Source of the DNA: Nostoc sp. KVJ3
Lineage (GTDB): Bacteria; Cyanobacteriota; Cyanobacteriia; Cyanobacteriales; Nostocaceae
Length of the DNA stretch: 64,000 nucleotides
Assembly (NCBI RefSeq): GCF_026127265.1
Contig: NZ_WWFG01000012.1
Location: 7,643 to 71,642 of the forward strand
Direction of reading: 5' to 3'
Position numbers and translations under genes: made by a program. The notes below the pieces were generated by a model. The model saw nothing but the letters and a program-made list of their open reading frames with translations. It did not search any database and had not been told where the DNA came from. This document shows, in pieces, positions 8,560 to 17,527 of the stretch; the first letter of the stretch is position 1, and each line of letters opens with the position of its first letter.

Positions 8560-8640
8560 ATAATGATTATGGTTTAGGGGATGAAAGGAGGGATATGAGC
8601 GTCGCTCGTATCCCTCCTTTCGGTTTGATTATCATTATTA
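8560..8640. terminator. Strong bidirectional terminator
   Basis: An 18-bp stem with one mismatch (8583-8600 against 8604-8621, GAAAGGAGGGATA...) encloses a three-base loop. It is extended by an outer TAATAATGAT / ATCATTATTA dyad. It lies between the convergent genes ending at 8430 and 8778. Flanking AT-rich arms give T-rich tails on both strands. Confidence 0.6.
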
Positions 8641-8669
8641 TTCAGATACGATTTGAGTTGGTGATCGCG

Positions 8670-8730
8670 CTTGGGGGTTAATCTGGGGTTGAATGCTTTA
8701 CTGTAGCTCCTTTGAAAGAGATGTCGTCAT
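8670..8730. repeat. Direct repeat related to 7424-7480
   Basis: GGTTAATCTGGGGTTGAATGC followed ~35 bp later by GATGTCGTCAT parallels the unit upstream of 7630 in the same orientation and spacing. The two units bracket the gene at 7630-8430. They may be recombination relics or shared regulatory sites. Confidence 0.45.
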
Positions 8731-8777
8731 ACTATTAAATCCCGACTAACAGACGATCAATCGCTTGTAGAAAACTT

Positions 8778-9398
8778 TTACCCTTCTGCCATTATTTTTT
8801 TAGCCTCTTCTAGTATTTCTTCATCAGAAAAGTCAGTTCTGTTTATCCCTTGACTCCGACTTGACTGTATCAACTTTTGTTGTGCTTCTTGCAGTGGATA
8901 GGTCGTTGTTTGAGATATTAAAGAAGCAAAACCTAGTCCTCCCATTTTGTCAGTAAATGCAGCAACTGACTGATGATGTTCAGGAAAACGAACAAAAAAG
9001 TTTTCATCTGTTGAGTTTTGATGAACTTCTATTAACCGTATATTTTCAGCATCTGCTACTTTCTTAGCTCCAGATTGCAGTCCAGATGTGGTTACAATAA
9101 TTCCAAATTTGGCTCTTACATCTTTAATAATGTAAGCAAATGCAGCTATAATATTTTGGTCTACTCTAGTTTCATTTTTGTAATGCTTGCATTCTATTAA
9201 TATCAGATCATTTTCATCATATCCATAAGCATCTACCTCCCACTCTGTCCCAGATTTTCCAGAGAATTTCTCTTTTGATTGAATTTTGATATCAAGCAAG
9301 TTAAAGTGTTCTTCTAAATATTTTTTAACTCTTTCATCATTAAGAATCGCTCTCGTATATTCTTCATATTTTTTCCAGTCAGTTTGGTTTTCCAACAT
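8778..9398 (-). CDS. Mrr-like restriction endonuclease (PD-(D/E)XK)
   Basis: A 206-residue protein. After an N-terminal helix region it shows the Mrr-type nuclease core SGTEWEVDAYGYD (about 49-61), LILIECKHYKNETRVDQ (ECK about 69-71) and AKFGIIVTTSGLQSGAKKVADAENIRLIE. D54 together with E69 and K71 gives the D...ExK triad. Proteins of this family cut modified or foreign DNA. It stands alone, without a methyltransferase, so modification-dependent cleavage or a defence role is the likeliest reading. The C-terminal ~70 residues are unfamiliar. Convergent with the PLD-like gene. Confidence 0.7.
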   Translation of the reverse strand: MLENQTDWKKYEEYTRAILNDERVKKYLEEHFNLLDIKIQSKEKFSGKSGTEWEVDAYGYDENDLILIECKHYKNETRVDQNIIAAFAYIIKDVRAKFGIIVTTSGLQSGAKKVADAENIRLIEVHQNSTDENFFVRFPEHHQSVAAFTDKMGGLGFASLISQTTTYPLQEAQQKLIQSSRSQGINRTDFSDEEILEEAKKIMAEG

Positions 9399-9591
9399 AA
9401 AAATTAATGAGATACACTATAAATATTTATTCAAGTAACCAAAGTTTTAATTCACAAAGCACTAAAAAAATTGGCGTGTAGCTAGTATCTTGATTGCAAA
9501 ACACCGTTCTCAGTATAAACCGGATGAAAAAACTAACCCTTAAATTCATGACCCATATCATATATTACTGCCATTATTTATGTTTAGCTAT

Positions 9592-10683
9592 TTATTTATA
9601 ATACAAGTATCCATCATGTACTTTAATTTTTATTCCATCTTCAGTTTCAAGATTAACAGATACTATTTCTGGTTCGTGAGGTTCATCTCTGCTGAAAGAC
9701 ATCTCAATCTCTACTGAGATTTTTTTGTTTAGTTTGAAAACTTCTTCGGTATAGTCAAATATATAATATTTATCATCTTCTTTATCATAAGCAGTCATAT
9801 CTGGATCAGGATAACTTACATCAGCAGAAAAGGAAATTTCTGCTATAACTGTAAAATGTAAAATCTCATCTTGAATTTCTACTAAATTCTCCTGGAGGAG
9901 ATTAATATTGTTTACAGTAATCTTTTCAATCTCACCATCTACATCTACTAAATCAAATAGCTCTAGTTCTTCAAACTTATCAGTTATCTCATTTTTTATT
10001 TCTTCTCTATATTCTGTAAACCATTGGTGTGCAATTGAAGATATGTACTTATCTTCGGCATTAATCAAGTCAAATAATTCATCTAAAGTCGCAATTGAAA
10101 TTAGATAATTACTTGCATCGCAAGCTGCTTTCATATCGCTGTCATTGCTAATAACGTACATATTTTTATTATTATCACAACACCATTTCTCCAATGCTGA
10201 GATTGTAAACGCATCTGGAAACTCAGATTTTTTCTTCGCTTCTCCGAATGGTGGTTGTTGATTAAAATATTTATCAAAAATTATTTCTACGGCTACATTC
10301 TTAGTAGGGATTATGTTAACAATATAATTAATTTCTGAAAATAGAGAAAGTTGTTTTGATTCTGTAAAATCTCTTAACTCTGCTTCGTAATGTTTCAGCA
10401 CTAAATCTCTATCATAATTAAAAATGGGTTCAAAAGATGGTACTCCTCTGAGAATTTTAGCTTTAATCTTAAATTTATTGACTGATTCTGTAACTTCTTC
10501 GATTTGTTTTTTTAAGTTGGCTTTTATTTCGCGGATAGTAATGTCTGTTAAATGGAGTGTAATCTTCCCATTCACGTTAAACGTATACAGTTTTGATAAA
10601 CGTCCTGATGAAAATTGAAAATTTGCATTAATAAATACTTCTGTATCTATAAAAACCTGGGATGTTTGTAATCTTTTATCCAT
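9592..10683 (-). CDS. PIN-domain (DUF4935-like) nuclease
   Basis: A 363-residue protein beginning VFIDTEVFINANF, the first acidic strand of a PIN ribonuclease. It continues with a conserved helical stretch and then EFPDAFTISALEKW and YVISNDSDMKAACD, giving the remaining acidic active-site residues. This is the layout of PIN_4/DUF4935 proteins. The last ~150 residues are a strand-rich, acidic region without a family match. There is no antitoxin gene adjacent, unlike VapC pairs. It is likely an RNA-cutting defence or stress protein; the target is unknown. Confidence 0.65.
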   Translation of the reverse strand: MDKRLQTSQVFIDTEVFINANFQFSSGRLSKLYTFNVNGKITLHLTDITIREIKANLKKQIEEVTESVNKFKIKAKILRGVPSFEPIFNYDRDLVLKHYEAELRDFTESKQLSLFSEINYIVNIIPTKNVAVEIIFDKYFNQQPPFGEAKKKSEFPDAFTISALEKWCCDNNKNMYVISNDSDMKAACDASNYLISIATLDELFDLINAEDKYISSIAHQWFTEYREEIKNEITDKFEELELFDLVDVDGEIEKITVNNINLLQENLVEIQDEILHFTVIAEISFSADVSYPDPDMTAYDKEDDKYYIFDYTEEVFKLNKKISVEIEMSFSRDEPHEPEIVSVNLETEDGIKIKVHDGYLYYK

Positions 10684-10928
10684 TTGATTTTATACTTATT
10701 CTGAGTTAAATCAGCAGTTTATACTACAATCTGTCGTTTATTTTCCAATGACTGACTGAGGGTGAAATGAGCCAAGAAACATCTCTCAGGGTTCCTAGTT
10801 TCTGGGGTCAAATGAGCGCATACAGGTTAATTGGTACTTGGAACATGGCAAAAAATGTTGATGGATAGAATGCTTATGGGATCGCTAATAGCCCTGCAAT
10901 GTCTTGGGGTCGCTCGACGCAAAGATCG

Positions 10929-11531
10929 TTACAAATCACCCCAATCAAAATTCAGGAAGCGTCGAGCATTTAACTTTGTATATTTTTCAGTGTGTTTGAT
11001 ATCGCGGTGTCCCAAAAAATCTTGAATCTCTCTAGTGTTATAACCTTGATTCACCAGATAGTAACCGCAAGCATGGCGCATCATGTGACAGTGAACTTTG
11101 ATATCAAGCCCAGCCTGTGCCGCCAGTCGCCCAAGCAGCTTTCGCACCGCATCAGTGGACATCACCTCACCACGCTCGGAAACGAAAATATATTTGCTAT
11201 CGGGCAACATCTCTCTGAGTTCTTTGAGCAAAGTTATTTCATCGTCTCTCAAGGGATGCACCCCTGAATCGCTGCCCTTTTCCCTGGTGATGAAAATCTG
11301 ACGTTCGGCCCACATAAGTGCATCCCATCTTAAACCGCACTTAGCCCCTACAGCTTCCCCTACCCTCAGACCGTGGCGAAACATCATCAGCATCAGTGTA
11401 TAATCACGGTGAGAATAACGAGCTTTGCGCTCAAGTGCGGCATCGAGGAGAGATCGCACCTCGCTTGGTGTAAGGTATTCTCTAGACCTATAATGCTTGT
11501 TAGGTAGACGAGTTGGGGGTGGCAGCCTCAT
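10929..11531 (-). CDS. Short tyrosine recombinase (FimB/XerD-like)
   Basis: A 200-residue catalytic-domain-only integrase. The active-site set is visible: Arg in RHGLRVGEA (about 53), a Lys in the beta-hairpin region, HMMRH (about 148-152), LGHRDIKHTEKY with the second His and the nucleophilic Tyr (about 185). It lacks the N-terminal core-binding domain of XerC/D, as FimB/FimE do, so simple inversion or resolution is plausible. It may resolve plasmid multimers or move a neighbouring cassette; no att site was identified. The second copy is cut by the window end. Confidence 0.8.
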   Translation of the reverse strand: MRLPPPTRLPNKHYRSREYLTPSEVRSLLDAALERKARYSHRDYTLMLMMFRHGLRVGEAVGAKCGLRWDALMWAERQIFITREKGSDSGVHPLRDDEITLLKELREMLPDSKYIFVSERGEVMSTDAVRKLLGRLAAQAGLDIKVHCHMMRHACGYYLVNQGYNTREIQDFLGHRDIKHTEKYTKLNARRFLNFDWGDL

Positions 11532-11775
11532 TTATTCTCGCTGGTAGTGTCCGGTGTACGCGTTATATTATGGACAGTCTACTACGCCACGATCCCTATT
11601 CCGACGTTGAGAGTCGCGCTACTAAGAAGTTATTGCGAATATTTCTCAATTGATAAATACGTCCATCTTGGGCCAATGCAGAACTTGGCGCAGCGCCTTC
11701 TTATGATCGCGGTCGTTGTCTAAACCGTGACTGAAGATTAACTGTATCTCTGACTGCGTTAGAAAGAAAGCGCTG

Positions 11776-11970
11776 GTGTTGAGACAATTGGAACTTTTTA
11801 CCGAAAGTCTACCAGCAAAAAATGCCCCTAACAAGCTAAGTAGGGGCAATTGTGTCATTGCAAAACGACCTCGAACTTACCGAGGTATCGTTTTCAACAT
11901 ACTAAGGGTCATCGTGCCAAAACGGGTTTTTTCAAGTGAAGGCGGAATTAAAACCAATCATCTTGATTAG
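11776..11970 (+). CDS. Small protein with DUF4278-like YRG motif
   Basis: A 64-residue frame with GTG start: LRQLELFTESLPA near the N-terminus and RPRTYRGIVF later. Small cyanobacterial proteins with a TYRG box (DUF4278-like) look like this, though the C-terminal tail here is unfamiliar and may be frameshifted. Function unknown. It overlaps the end of the next minus-strand gene by 23 bp. Confidence 0.35.
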   Translation: MLRQLELFTESLPAKNAPNKLSRGNCVIAKRPRTYRGIVFNILRVIVPKRVFSSEGGIKTNHLD

Positions 11971-12121
11971 CGTCCATACTCCGCAAAACCGAAAGAATAT
12001 AATCTAACGATTTTTTCACAGACTTGAGCAAACGCACAGAATTACTGCGAGTAGGAAGGCTGTCTATTAACTGTGCAAATGCGTATTGAGCTTCAGACAA
12101 ATGATGTAGTAGAAGATTCAT
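11948..12121 (-). CDS. Small hypothetical protein (57 aa)
   Basis: ATG at 12121 (minus strand) opens a frame reading MNLLLHHLSEAQYAFAQLID, then SLPTRSNSVRLLKSVKKSL, ending DDWF and TAA at 11948. It is helical with balanced composition and no low-complexity runs, so it looks like a real small protein. No clear ribosome-binding site was seen. No family recognised. Confidence 0.4.
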   Translation of the reverse strand: MNLLLHHLSEAQYAFAQLIDSLPTRSNSVRLLKSVKKSLDYILSVLRSMDANQDDWF

Positions 12122-12661
12122 ATTAGGAGCCAGTAAGTTTTACTGTGCTGCTCTAATAGCACCAAAACAATCTTCTGTATCTTCTATTTATTATACACAG
12201 TATTTGACAAAAATTGTAAGATGATGTAGAAAATTTGAAAAATTTGAACAAATCCACTCGTGTAGCACAGGCGAACTGGAAGCAGCTCCCTCGATTAGGC
12301 GGTGGCAGGGATGGGCAACAGGTTTTTCGTGGGGTCAACTAGTTTTCGCAAGCCCGCCCCTGCCACTCCGCTGCGCCGCCTAATTGTCTTTCAGTTCTTA
12401 ATCACTCTTGAAAAGAGCCTACGCTATATCTTACAGAAAATCATGAAGAAACTATCTTAAGCTTTGGTTTTAAAGAAGGCTGTACTCTAAAAGCTACAGA
12501 GTAAGCAGCTAGTAGTGTCATGCTACAACTGGCTTAAAAAGATAAAAAAAGATTTACAGCAATTATGCATACACACAAATGAATATTTTGTGCGATCATT
12601 GAAACGAAGCAGTATATACGTCATTAATACTCAGGGATAAAATATAAAAGAGGTGATTGGT
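12122..12661. other. Non-coding region with large imperfect hairpin
   Basis: ATTAGGCGG and a TGGCAGGG-type segment (12294-12316) pair imperfectly with CCCCTGCCA and CCGCCTAAT (12352-12384), giving a ~90-bp stem-loop of the palindromic kind scattered in Nostoc genomes. The final ~100 bp is AT-rich and holds the promoter region and the AGGTGA ribosome-binding site (12651-12656) for the next gene. Confidence 0.4.
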
Positions 12662-13486
12662 GTGGCTTCTGTTAAAGAAAAAAGACTAAGTGAAACCTCA
12701 AATAATAATGTAGAAGAAATAATCAATGGATTAGAAAAGATTAAATGTGAACTTATAAAGGTAGTAGAAAAAGATTCATTAAATGGTCAAATAATTGATG
12801 AAATTAGAACTATTCAATGCATTGTTGATGAAGCAAGAAAAGCTGGGACAAACGGTGTAGAGCCTTTAACAGAGAGAGTTGACAAAGTTTTAGATGCTGT
12901 CAACCAAGCAATTATAAAAATAAGTGATTTTCATAAAAATTACACTCAATCATTACCAAATGCAATATTTGAAGACCTTAAATATATTTTAGGTAATTGT
13001 GAAGAAAAACTAAATAATTTTAGAGAAAAACTTGAGTTCATAAGGATATCTGTAGAAGATATTACAAAAATCTCTAAATTAGGAAGTAAACTTGACCAAA
13101 ATAGTGATAAACATACTTTTCAAACTTGGGCTATTGCATTAGAAAAATTTGGAGAAGGATTAGAGGATTTCTTAAATATATATCCACAGTTCCAATTAAG
13201 TGAAATTGAAAAATCAGTTGGAGAGATTTTGCTTATTGCTGTATCTAAAAGTCGCAAAGAAAACAGAAAAGAAGGATATAGAAGAAGATTAAGATATGCC
13301 GCAAACTTCATCATAAATCTCATTGAATCTAAAAAAAGCTACTTATCACACGAGCAAGTCTACGAAATTTCCGAAGATCAAGATACACTGGTAAAAGAAT
13401 TCATGATTCTCAGTGAATCAGCATTAAACGAAATTTGGCTCGCTCCAGAGGAAGATGAAGCTTGGAAAGATTTACTGGACACATAA
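12662..13486 (+). CDS. Long MazE-type antitoxin with large helical N-terminal domain
   Basis: About 274 residues. GTG at 12662 is chosen because AGGTGA lies five bases upstream; a GTG at 12653 would include the ribosome-binding site. The last ~25 residues (LSESALNEIWLAPEEDEAW) match the C-terminal toxin-binding tail of small antitoxins paired with MazF/PemK toxins, and the gene overlaps the toxin gene by 25 bp. The remaining ~240 residues are charged, helical and coiled-coil-like with no recognised fold. Usual antitoxins of this class are 70-90 residues, so the N-terminal part is an unusual addition, possibly a sensor or oligomerisation domain. AT-rich relative to neighbours. Confidence 0.6.
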   Translation: MASVKEKRLSETSNNNVEEIINGLEKIKCELIKVVEKDSLNGQIIDEIRTIQCIVDEARKAGTNGVEPLTERVDKVLDAVNQAIIKISDFHKNYTQSLPNAIFEDLKYILGNCEEKLNNFREKLEFIRISVEDITKISKLGSKLDQNSDKHTFQTWAIALEKFGEGLEDFLNIYPQFQLSEIEKSVGEILLIAVSKSRKENRKEGYRRRLRYAANFIINLIESKKSYLSHEQVYEISEDQDTLVKEFMILSESALNEIWLAPEEDEAWKDLLDT

Positions 13487-13848
13487 CTAAGGGAGATGTC
13501 ATCGTAATACTTTTCCCTTTCACAGACGGGTCTGATGCTAAACCCAGACCCGTTTTAGTAATCGCAGAAGAAACAAGCAATCTCATTGTCTGTGCAATAA
13601 CACATAACTCAGGAAGAGATGGAGAGATAAAGTTAGATAACGAAGACTTTCAAGAAGGTAAGCTAAGTGTTGTATCTTTTGTACGACCTAATATGCTACT
13701 TACCATTAGCAAAGCTACTGTTAAACGGAAAGTTGGATCAGTTAAGTATTCAAAGTTACAAGAAGTAATTACAGAATTAATAAGTATTATAAACAGACCT
13801 GCAAGTAAAGCTTTACCAGCTTCAAAAGCTTTAGAAAGACCAAAGTAA
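13462..13848 (+). CDS. MazF/PemK-family endoribonuclease toxin
   Basis: A 128-residue protein with the MazF/PemK core: KGDVIVILFPFTD, KPRPVLVIAEE, and VSFVRPNMLLTISKATVKRKVG. These toxins cleave mRNA at short sequence motifs. The start is TTG at 13462 within the antitoxin gene, with AGAGG 11 bases upstream; no ATG precedes the KGD motif. The C-terminus has a short Ala/Ser/Lys repeat (KALPASKALE). It is expected to be held inactive by the upstream protein and to act as an addiction module for the plasmid. Confidence 0.8.
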   Translation: MERFTGHITKGDVIVILFPFTDGSDAKPRPVLVIAEETSNLIVCAITHNSGRDGEIKLDNEDFQEGKLSVVSFVRPNMLLTISKATVKRKVGSVKYSKLQEVITELISIINRPASKALPASKALERPK

Positions 13849-14344
13849 AAATAAAAAACTAAATTTTAATTTATTATTTTTGGAACTTCCCTAATTTTTT
13901 CTTTAATAGCACCTCCAGAATTAGCTTTTAATTTTAAAGCAGCTTCTAATAAAAAAACAATTTGAAGTTAGCGAAATTTGTACGCAATCGTTGACGGCTG
14001 GTGGCAGCACTGTACATTGCAGTGACTTCCGACTTCAACTTACAACTTCAGCAGCTAGTTGATGGAAGTTGGAAGCCAAGAGTTGGAAGTTAGCGGTTGA
14101 TTAATTGCGATCGTGCTGTGACTGCGTTGATTTGTCAATAACACAATGTAAGCGACCGAAAACCCTAATCTCTCGTGAGCGAATCCAGCCGATTAACCAA
14201 GACTTATCAATCAGCACGACACAACGACTGCTACAACCCGCATCCCAGCGTTGGCTGATAAAACCTGCTTATGATTGCTACGATATTACCACTTGTAGGT
14301 ATAATCTCTGCTCTGAAGCAACTACACCCTATAGGAGCAAAAGT
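13849..14344. other. Intergenic region with promoter for the pentapeptide gene
   Basis: It contains short dyads (CACTG/CAGTG near 14007; ACTTCC...GGAAGT repeats 14020-14095). A promoter-like pair follows: TTGCTA (14275-14280) and TATAAT (14300-14305), spacing 19, then AGGAG (14333-14337). An open frame from 14105 continues into the next gene but its first 80 codons have no protein-like character. Confidence 0.45.
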
Positions 14345-14845
14345 ATGGAGATAACTGCTGAGGAGTTGCGTAGAAGATGTGCTGCTGGGGAAAAGGATTT
14401 CGGAGGTATTATAGTTCGAGAAGGCGAAATTCTTGATGGTATTAACCTCAGGGGTGTGAATTTGAGAGGAGCCAGTTTCCATTCCGTCTCCTTGGTTGGA
14501 GCTGACTTGAGCCATGCCTTATTGAGTGGAGCGTACCTCTCCGAAGCTGTTTTGGACGGAGCCGATTTGCATGGAGCCGATTTGCATGGAACTGGTTTCT
14601 GGAAGGCTAGTCTTCGCAATTGCAATCTCTGCCGTGCCCAGTTGAATGGAGCTGACTTGGGAGTTACTAATTGTCGTGGTGCTAACCTGAGTGAGGCTGA
14701 CCTGCGAGGAGCTAGGATGGATAATACTAGGTTGAAAGGTGCTAACCTGAGTCATGCCGATCTCAGAGGTGCTGAGGATGTTTACCTTGAAGGGGCCATT
14801 CTCCACAAAACCATCATGCCAGATGGAAGTATCCAGAGTAGTTGA
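14345..14845 (+). CDS. Pentapeptide-repeat protein
   Basis: A 166-residue protein from ATG at 14345, which is preceded at 7 bp by AGGAG. After a ~35-residue lead (EELRRRCAAGEKDFGG, common in cyanobacterial members) it consists of about 20 A(D/N)LxG-type repeats, such as GADLHGADLHG and GANLSEADLRG. These fold as a right-handed quadrilateral beta-helix. Some plasmid-borne relatives protect gyrase (Qnr-like), but most cyanobacterial ones have unknown roles, and nothing here points to gyrase specifically. Cytoplasmic, no signal peptide. Confidence 0.85.
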   Translation: MEITAEELRRRCAAGEKDFGGIIVREGEILDGINLRGVNLRGASFHSVSLVGADLSHALLSGAYLSEAVLDGADLHGADLHGTGFWKASLRNCNLCRAQLNGADLGVTNCRGANLSEADLRGARMDNTRLKGANLSHADLRGAEDVYLEGAILHKTIMPDGSIQSS

Positions 14846-14911
14846 TGCTGATGTGAGTAGATTTTCAAAAATCGCTAATTCTGGAGCAACTAGAAGTTGT
14901 TAATTTTCTAA

Positions 14912-14971
14912 TAATAAATGGCTATTTATTGGCGGCAAAATTATTGGTGTCTACCGGACACCATCTAGACA
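14912..14971 (+). repeat. Left arm of a ~60-bp inverted repeat bounding the backbone
   Basis: The reverse complement matches 27302-27364 along its length: TGTCTAGATGGTGTCCG, AGACACCAATAAT and CCAATAAATAGCCA are shared, with two short mismatched stretches. It contains the dyad GGTGTC-N5-GACACC. The two arms enclose the helicase, replication, partition and coupling genes. Confidence 0.75.
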
Positions 14972-14995
14972 GGCATCATCGTGACAGTCCCTTTT

Positions 14996-15398
14996 GTAGT
15001 ACTACTGTAGATATTTAGTAGTTTTTTGATGAAAGTGATTTGAAATTCACTCAAGTCATCAGTTTTAGCTCAAAAAAACTTTCGCAAAAATTTGGCGTAC
15101 TGTGCGTCAAAAAATCATATTATTCTTTTCTCGGAGCATAATATCACTGCGACATTTAAAAATGCTGAAATTCTGGCATTTTCCATTGATTTGCCATTAC
15201 TGTGCCATAATCCTGCCATTGGCGTGCCATAATTATGCCAGTTTTAACCCTAATTCTCAATAGTGATAATTAGTTGAGAAATGAATTTTCAAAATTCCAT
15301 TAAGATGCCATTAAGATGCCATTGGCGTGCCATAAATCAGCCATAATGGGAGCCAATTTTTGATAATACATAAATTTGCCATAATTCTGCCATTGGGG
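14996..15398 (+). repeat. Iteron block C: conserved block plus 11-bp TGCCATT array
   Basis: GTAGT (14996) to GCGTACTGTGCG (15095-15106) repeats the block at 3671-3772. It shares GTAG, TTTAGTAGT, TTTGATG and GCTCAAAAAA at matching spacing. The array follows: units at 15181, 15192, 15203, 15214, 15225 and 15236; at 15295, 15306, 15317, 15328 and 15339; and at 15377 and 15388. The 11-bp step is exact within each set and the consensus is TGCCATWNNNN. There is no gene here; the helicase gene converges on it from the right. Confidence 0.8.
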
Positions 15399-15479
15399 TA
15401 AATTTTTAGTTCGTATGCGAAGTTTTTTTTAGACGAACTCTCTACCGCGCACCTCAATACGATAGTGGTCAACAATCTC

Positions 15480-17375
15480 CTAGATAAAAAGCCGACGCAA
15501 GTAAGATGCCTCATGTATCTCATAAGAACTTGTGGCTGTTCCTTGGCTTGACTGCCAAAAAACAAACACCTCTGAGCCGTCGTCCGAAACCTCCTCGACT
15601 ACACCGTGCCACAAGTATTTCAAATCGTTAGTCGCGGCGGCGGCTACCGGATCACCTACTTTGAAAGTTACCTGGGATAAGATCGCTGATGGCGTTGGTT
15701 TTTCAGCAATATCCTTTTTTAGCTGGTGTATTTTCTTCTGGTAGTGCTTAGGTAACATATCCCAGATCAGCTTTTTAATATCTTCCGTCCTACCCTTCAT
15801 CAGCCTCTCAATCCGATACCAATTGTTATTTGTCGCTGATTGGCATAAGGGAACTAAAAGCGCATGAGCCAAAATTTCTGTCGGTGAAAAACCAATTTCT
15901 AGAATATCTAGTGCTACTCTAATTTCTGCTAGCTGAATATCGGATTGTTGATGGATCAGTTCAGTTAACGAATGGATAAACTTTTTTTCCCGGTTTGGCA
16001 GATTCTTGAATCTACTGCCTAATTTGCGAATTTTCACTATCTGCTCAAGGATCTCGAACCGACATTCTGAAGGAATTTCCCGGTACTCCACCTCTAGATC
16101 AAATTCCTCTTTATTCTCCTGATTTGGGGTAATATCACTGCTAGAAATTAGTTGCCAAGTTACAGGTTTACTGCAATTGGGGCACGGTGTAGTTAAGAGG
16201 GTTTCAAAAGTTTCGCTCCGAGGATTCCAGACCACTTTGCTAGTGATTAAGGCCGACATCGGCTTGAAAACGTGATGGCAGTACCCACAATTGCGTACTC
16301 CTGGCGAATTCTTATCTACTGATTCTGGCTTGAGGCTCCAATGCCGATGTTGGTCAGGTGTACCCAGCCTATACCAATTGTCAGTCTGGTCAACTAAAAT
16401 CGCATACTCCTTACCTGGCGATGGTCGCAGCGCACGCCCAAGCATTTGTAGCCACAAGCTAATTGAAGTTGTAGGTCTAGCACATTGCACCACATCAATG
16501 TCTGGGCAATCAAAGCCCTCGGTTAATATCCCACAGTTGCTTATGATCTGCGTTGAACCTGTTCTAAATCTTTCTAAAATCGCTTTACGTTCACCCGTGG
16601 GTGTTTCCCCATCGAGATGCTCCGCAGCTATGCCGAACATTTGAAACTGTTTGGCTATCGCCTGACTATGAGACACGTTAACTGCAAAGACAACGGTTTT
16701 TTTCCCAAAACAATAATCTTGCCAGCACTTCACTACATCTTCAGCTTTTATCTTGGTTGCAGCCCGTTCTAATTCTTTGATTGTAAAATCTCTACCCTTT
16801 GGGGTGAACAATCCCAGTTTGGCAAAACCCCCAATCATTTTGAATTTACACAAGTGTCCCTCAGCTATCAACTGCCCAGTTGTAGCACCAACAACCAGTT
16901 TTTCAAACAAGTCTTCAAAGCCATAACCATCAATTCTTTGGGGGGTTGCGGTCACTCCTAAAATTTGGGCATCTGGATACTGAGCAATCAATTGACGATA
17001 GCTGTTTGATGCCGCGTGGTGTGCTTCATCAATGATGATTAAATTAGCTTCGGGATATTTTTTCCGACGTGCCAAAGTTTGAATACTGCCAACTTGAATT
17101 GGTGCATCAACATTCGGTTTATATCCAGCTTTGATGATTCCTGGAATAATGCCGGTTGCTGCTGCCAGCTTCTCAGCAGCTTGGATAATTAGTTCTTCTC
17201 GGTGGGCTACGACTAACACTCCTTGGTTTTTACGAGTGAATTCGCTAGCCAGTGCAGCAAATAAAACTGTCTTGCCTGCGCCTGTTGGCATCACAGCTAA
17301 TTGCTTGTGACTACCTTTGCGCCAGTTGGCTTCAATTTTCGCTTTACAAATCTCCTGATAGTCTCGCAGCTTCAT
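15480..17375 (-). CDS. DEAD/DEAH-box (SF2) helicase
   Basis: A 631-residue helicase. RecA1 carries PTGAGKT (30-36), IIIDEAHH (DEAH 116-119) and VTATPQR (about 146). RecA2 carries ILTEGFDCP and QMLGRALRP. Two Cys pairs (NCGYC and CPNC, about 365-400) suggest a zinc ribbon. The C-terminal ~60 residues form a small beta domain (FKVGDPVAAAA, WHGVVEEVSDDGSEVFVFW). RAD25/SSL2-like DNA helicases of this length are common on cyanobacterial plasmids near the replication gene, so a replication or repair role is likely. Same strand as the replication gene, 152 bp downstream of it. Confidence 0.8.
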   Translation of the reverse strand: MKLRDYQEICKAKIEANWRKGSHKQLAVMPTGAGKTVLFAALASEFTRKNQGVLVVAHREELIIQAAEKLAAATGIIPGIIKAGYKPNVDAPIQVGSIQTLARRKKYPEANLIIIDEAHHAASNSYRQLIAQYPDAQILGVTATPQRIDGYGFEDLFEKLVVGATTGQLIAEGHLCKFKMIGGFAKLGLFTPKGRDFTIKELERAATKIKAEDVVKCWQDYCFGKKTVVFAVNVSHSQAIAKQFQMFGIAAEHLDGETPTGERKAILERFRTGSTQIISNCGILTEGFDCPDIDVVQCARPTTSISLWLQMLGRALRPSPGKEYAILVDQTDNWYRLGTPDQHRHWSLKPESVDKNSPGVRNCGYCHHVFKPMSALITSKVVWNPRSETFETLLTTPCPNCSKPVTWQLISSSDITPNQENKEEFDLEVEYREIPSECRFEILEQIVKIRKLGSRFKNLPNREKKFIHSLTELIHQQSDIQLAEIRVALDILEIGFSPTEILAHALLVPLCQSATNNNWYRIERLMKGRTEDIKKLIWDMLPKHYQKKIHQLKKDIAEKPTPSAILSQVTFKVGDPVAAAATNDLKYLWHGVVEEVSDDGSEVFVFWQSSQGTATSSYEIHEASYLRRLFI

Positions 17376-17527
17376 AAGCTCAACTGAGTGCTTTAATGCT
17401 CTCCTTATCTACTTTATACTTCCCAAAAAAGGGAAATTTTCAGACCAACGCGTAAGCCAACCTCGAATGATGGACAAGTATCCGATCTCTGGATGCTCCC
17501 TTTAAGACTCATGAAAAATTAACAGGT

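Larger units (their letters stand above)
1..11315. repeat. First copy of the 11.3-kb terminal overlap
   Basis: This stretch is collinear with 52750-64000: position 1 aligns with 52750 and position 11315 with 64000. Gene order, spacers and iteron arrays are the same. The reading frames here are intact, whereas the other copy has many indels, so this copy is the one to annotate from. The simplest explanation is a circular plasmid of about 52749 bp assembled with overlapping ends; a true tandem duplication or plasmid dimer is the alternative. Confidence 0.95.

Noticed and set aside
14105..14344. N-terminal extension of the pentapeptide-repeat gene
   Set aside because: The 80 upstream codons are untypical of protein and overlap the promoter; ATG at 14345 has AGGAG at the right distance.
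14231..14806. Antisense frames opposite the pentapeptide gene
   Set aside because: They arise from the repeat periodicity of the gene on the other strand and give low-complexity Ser/Gln-rich sequences.
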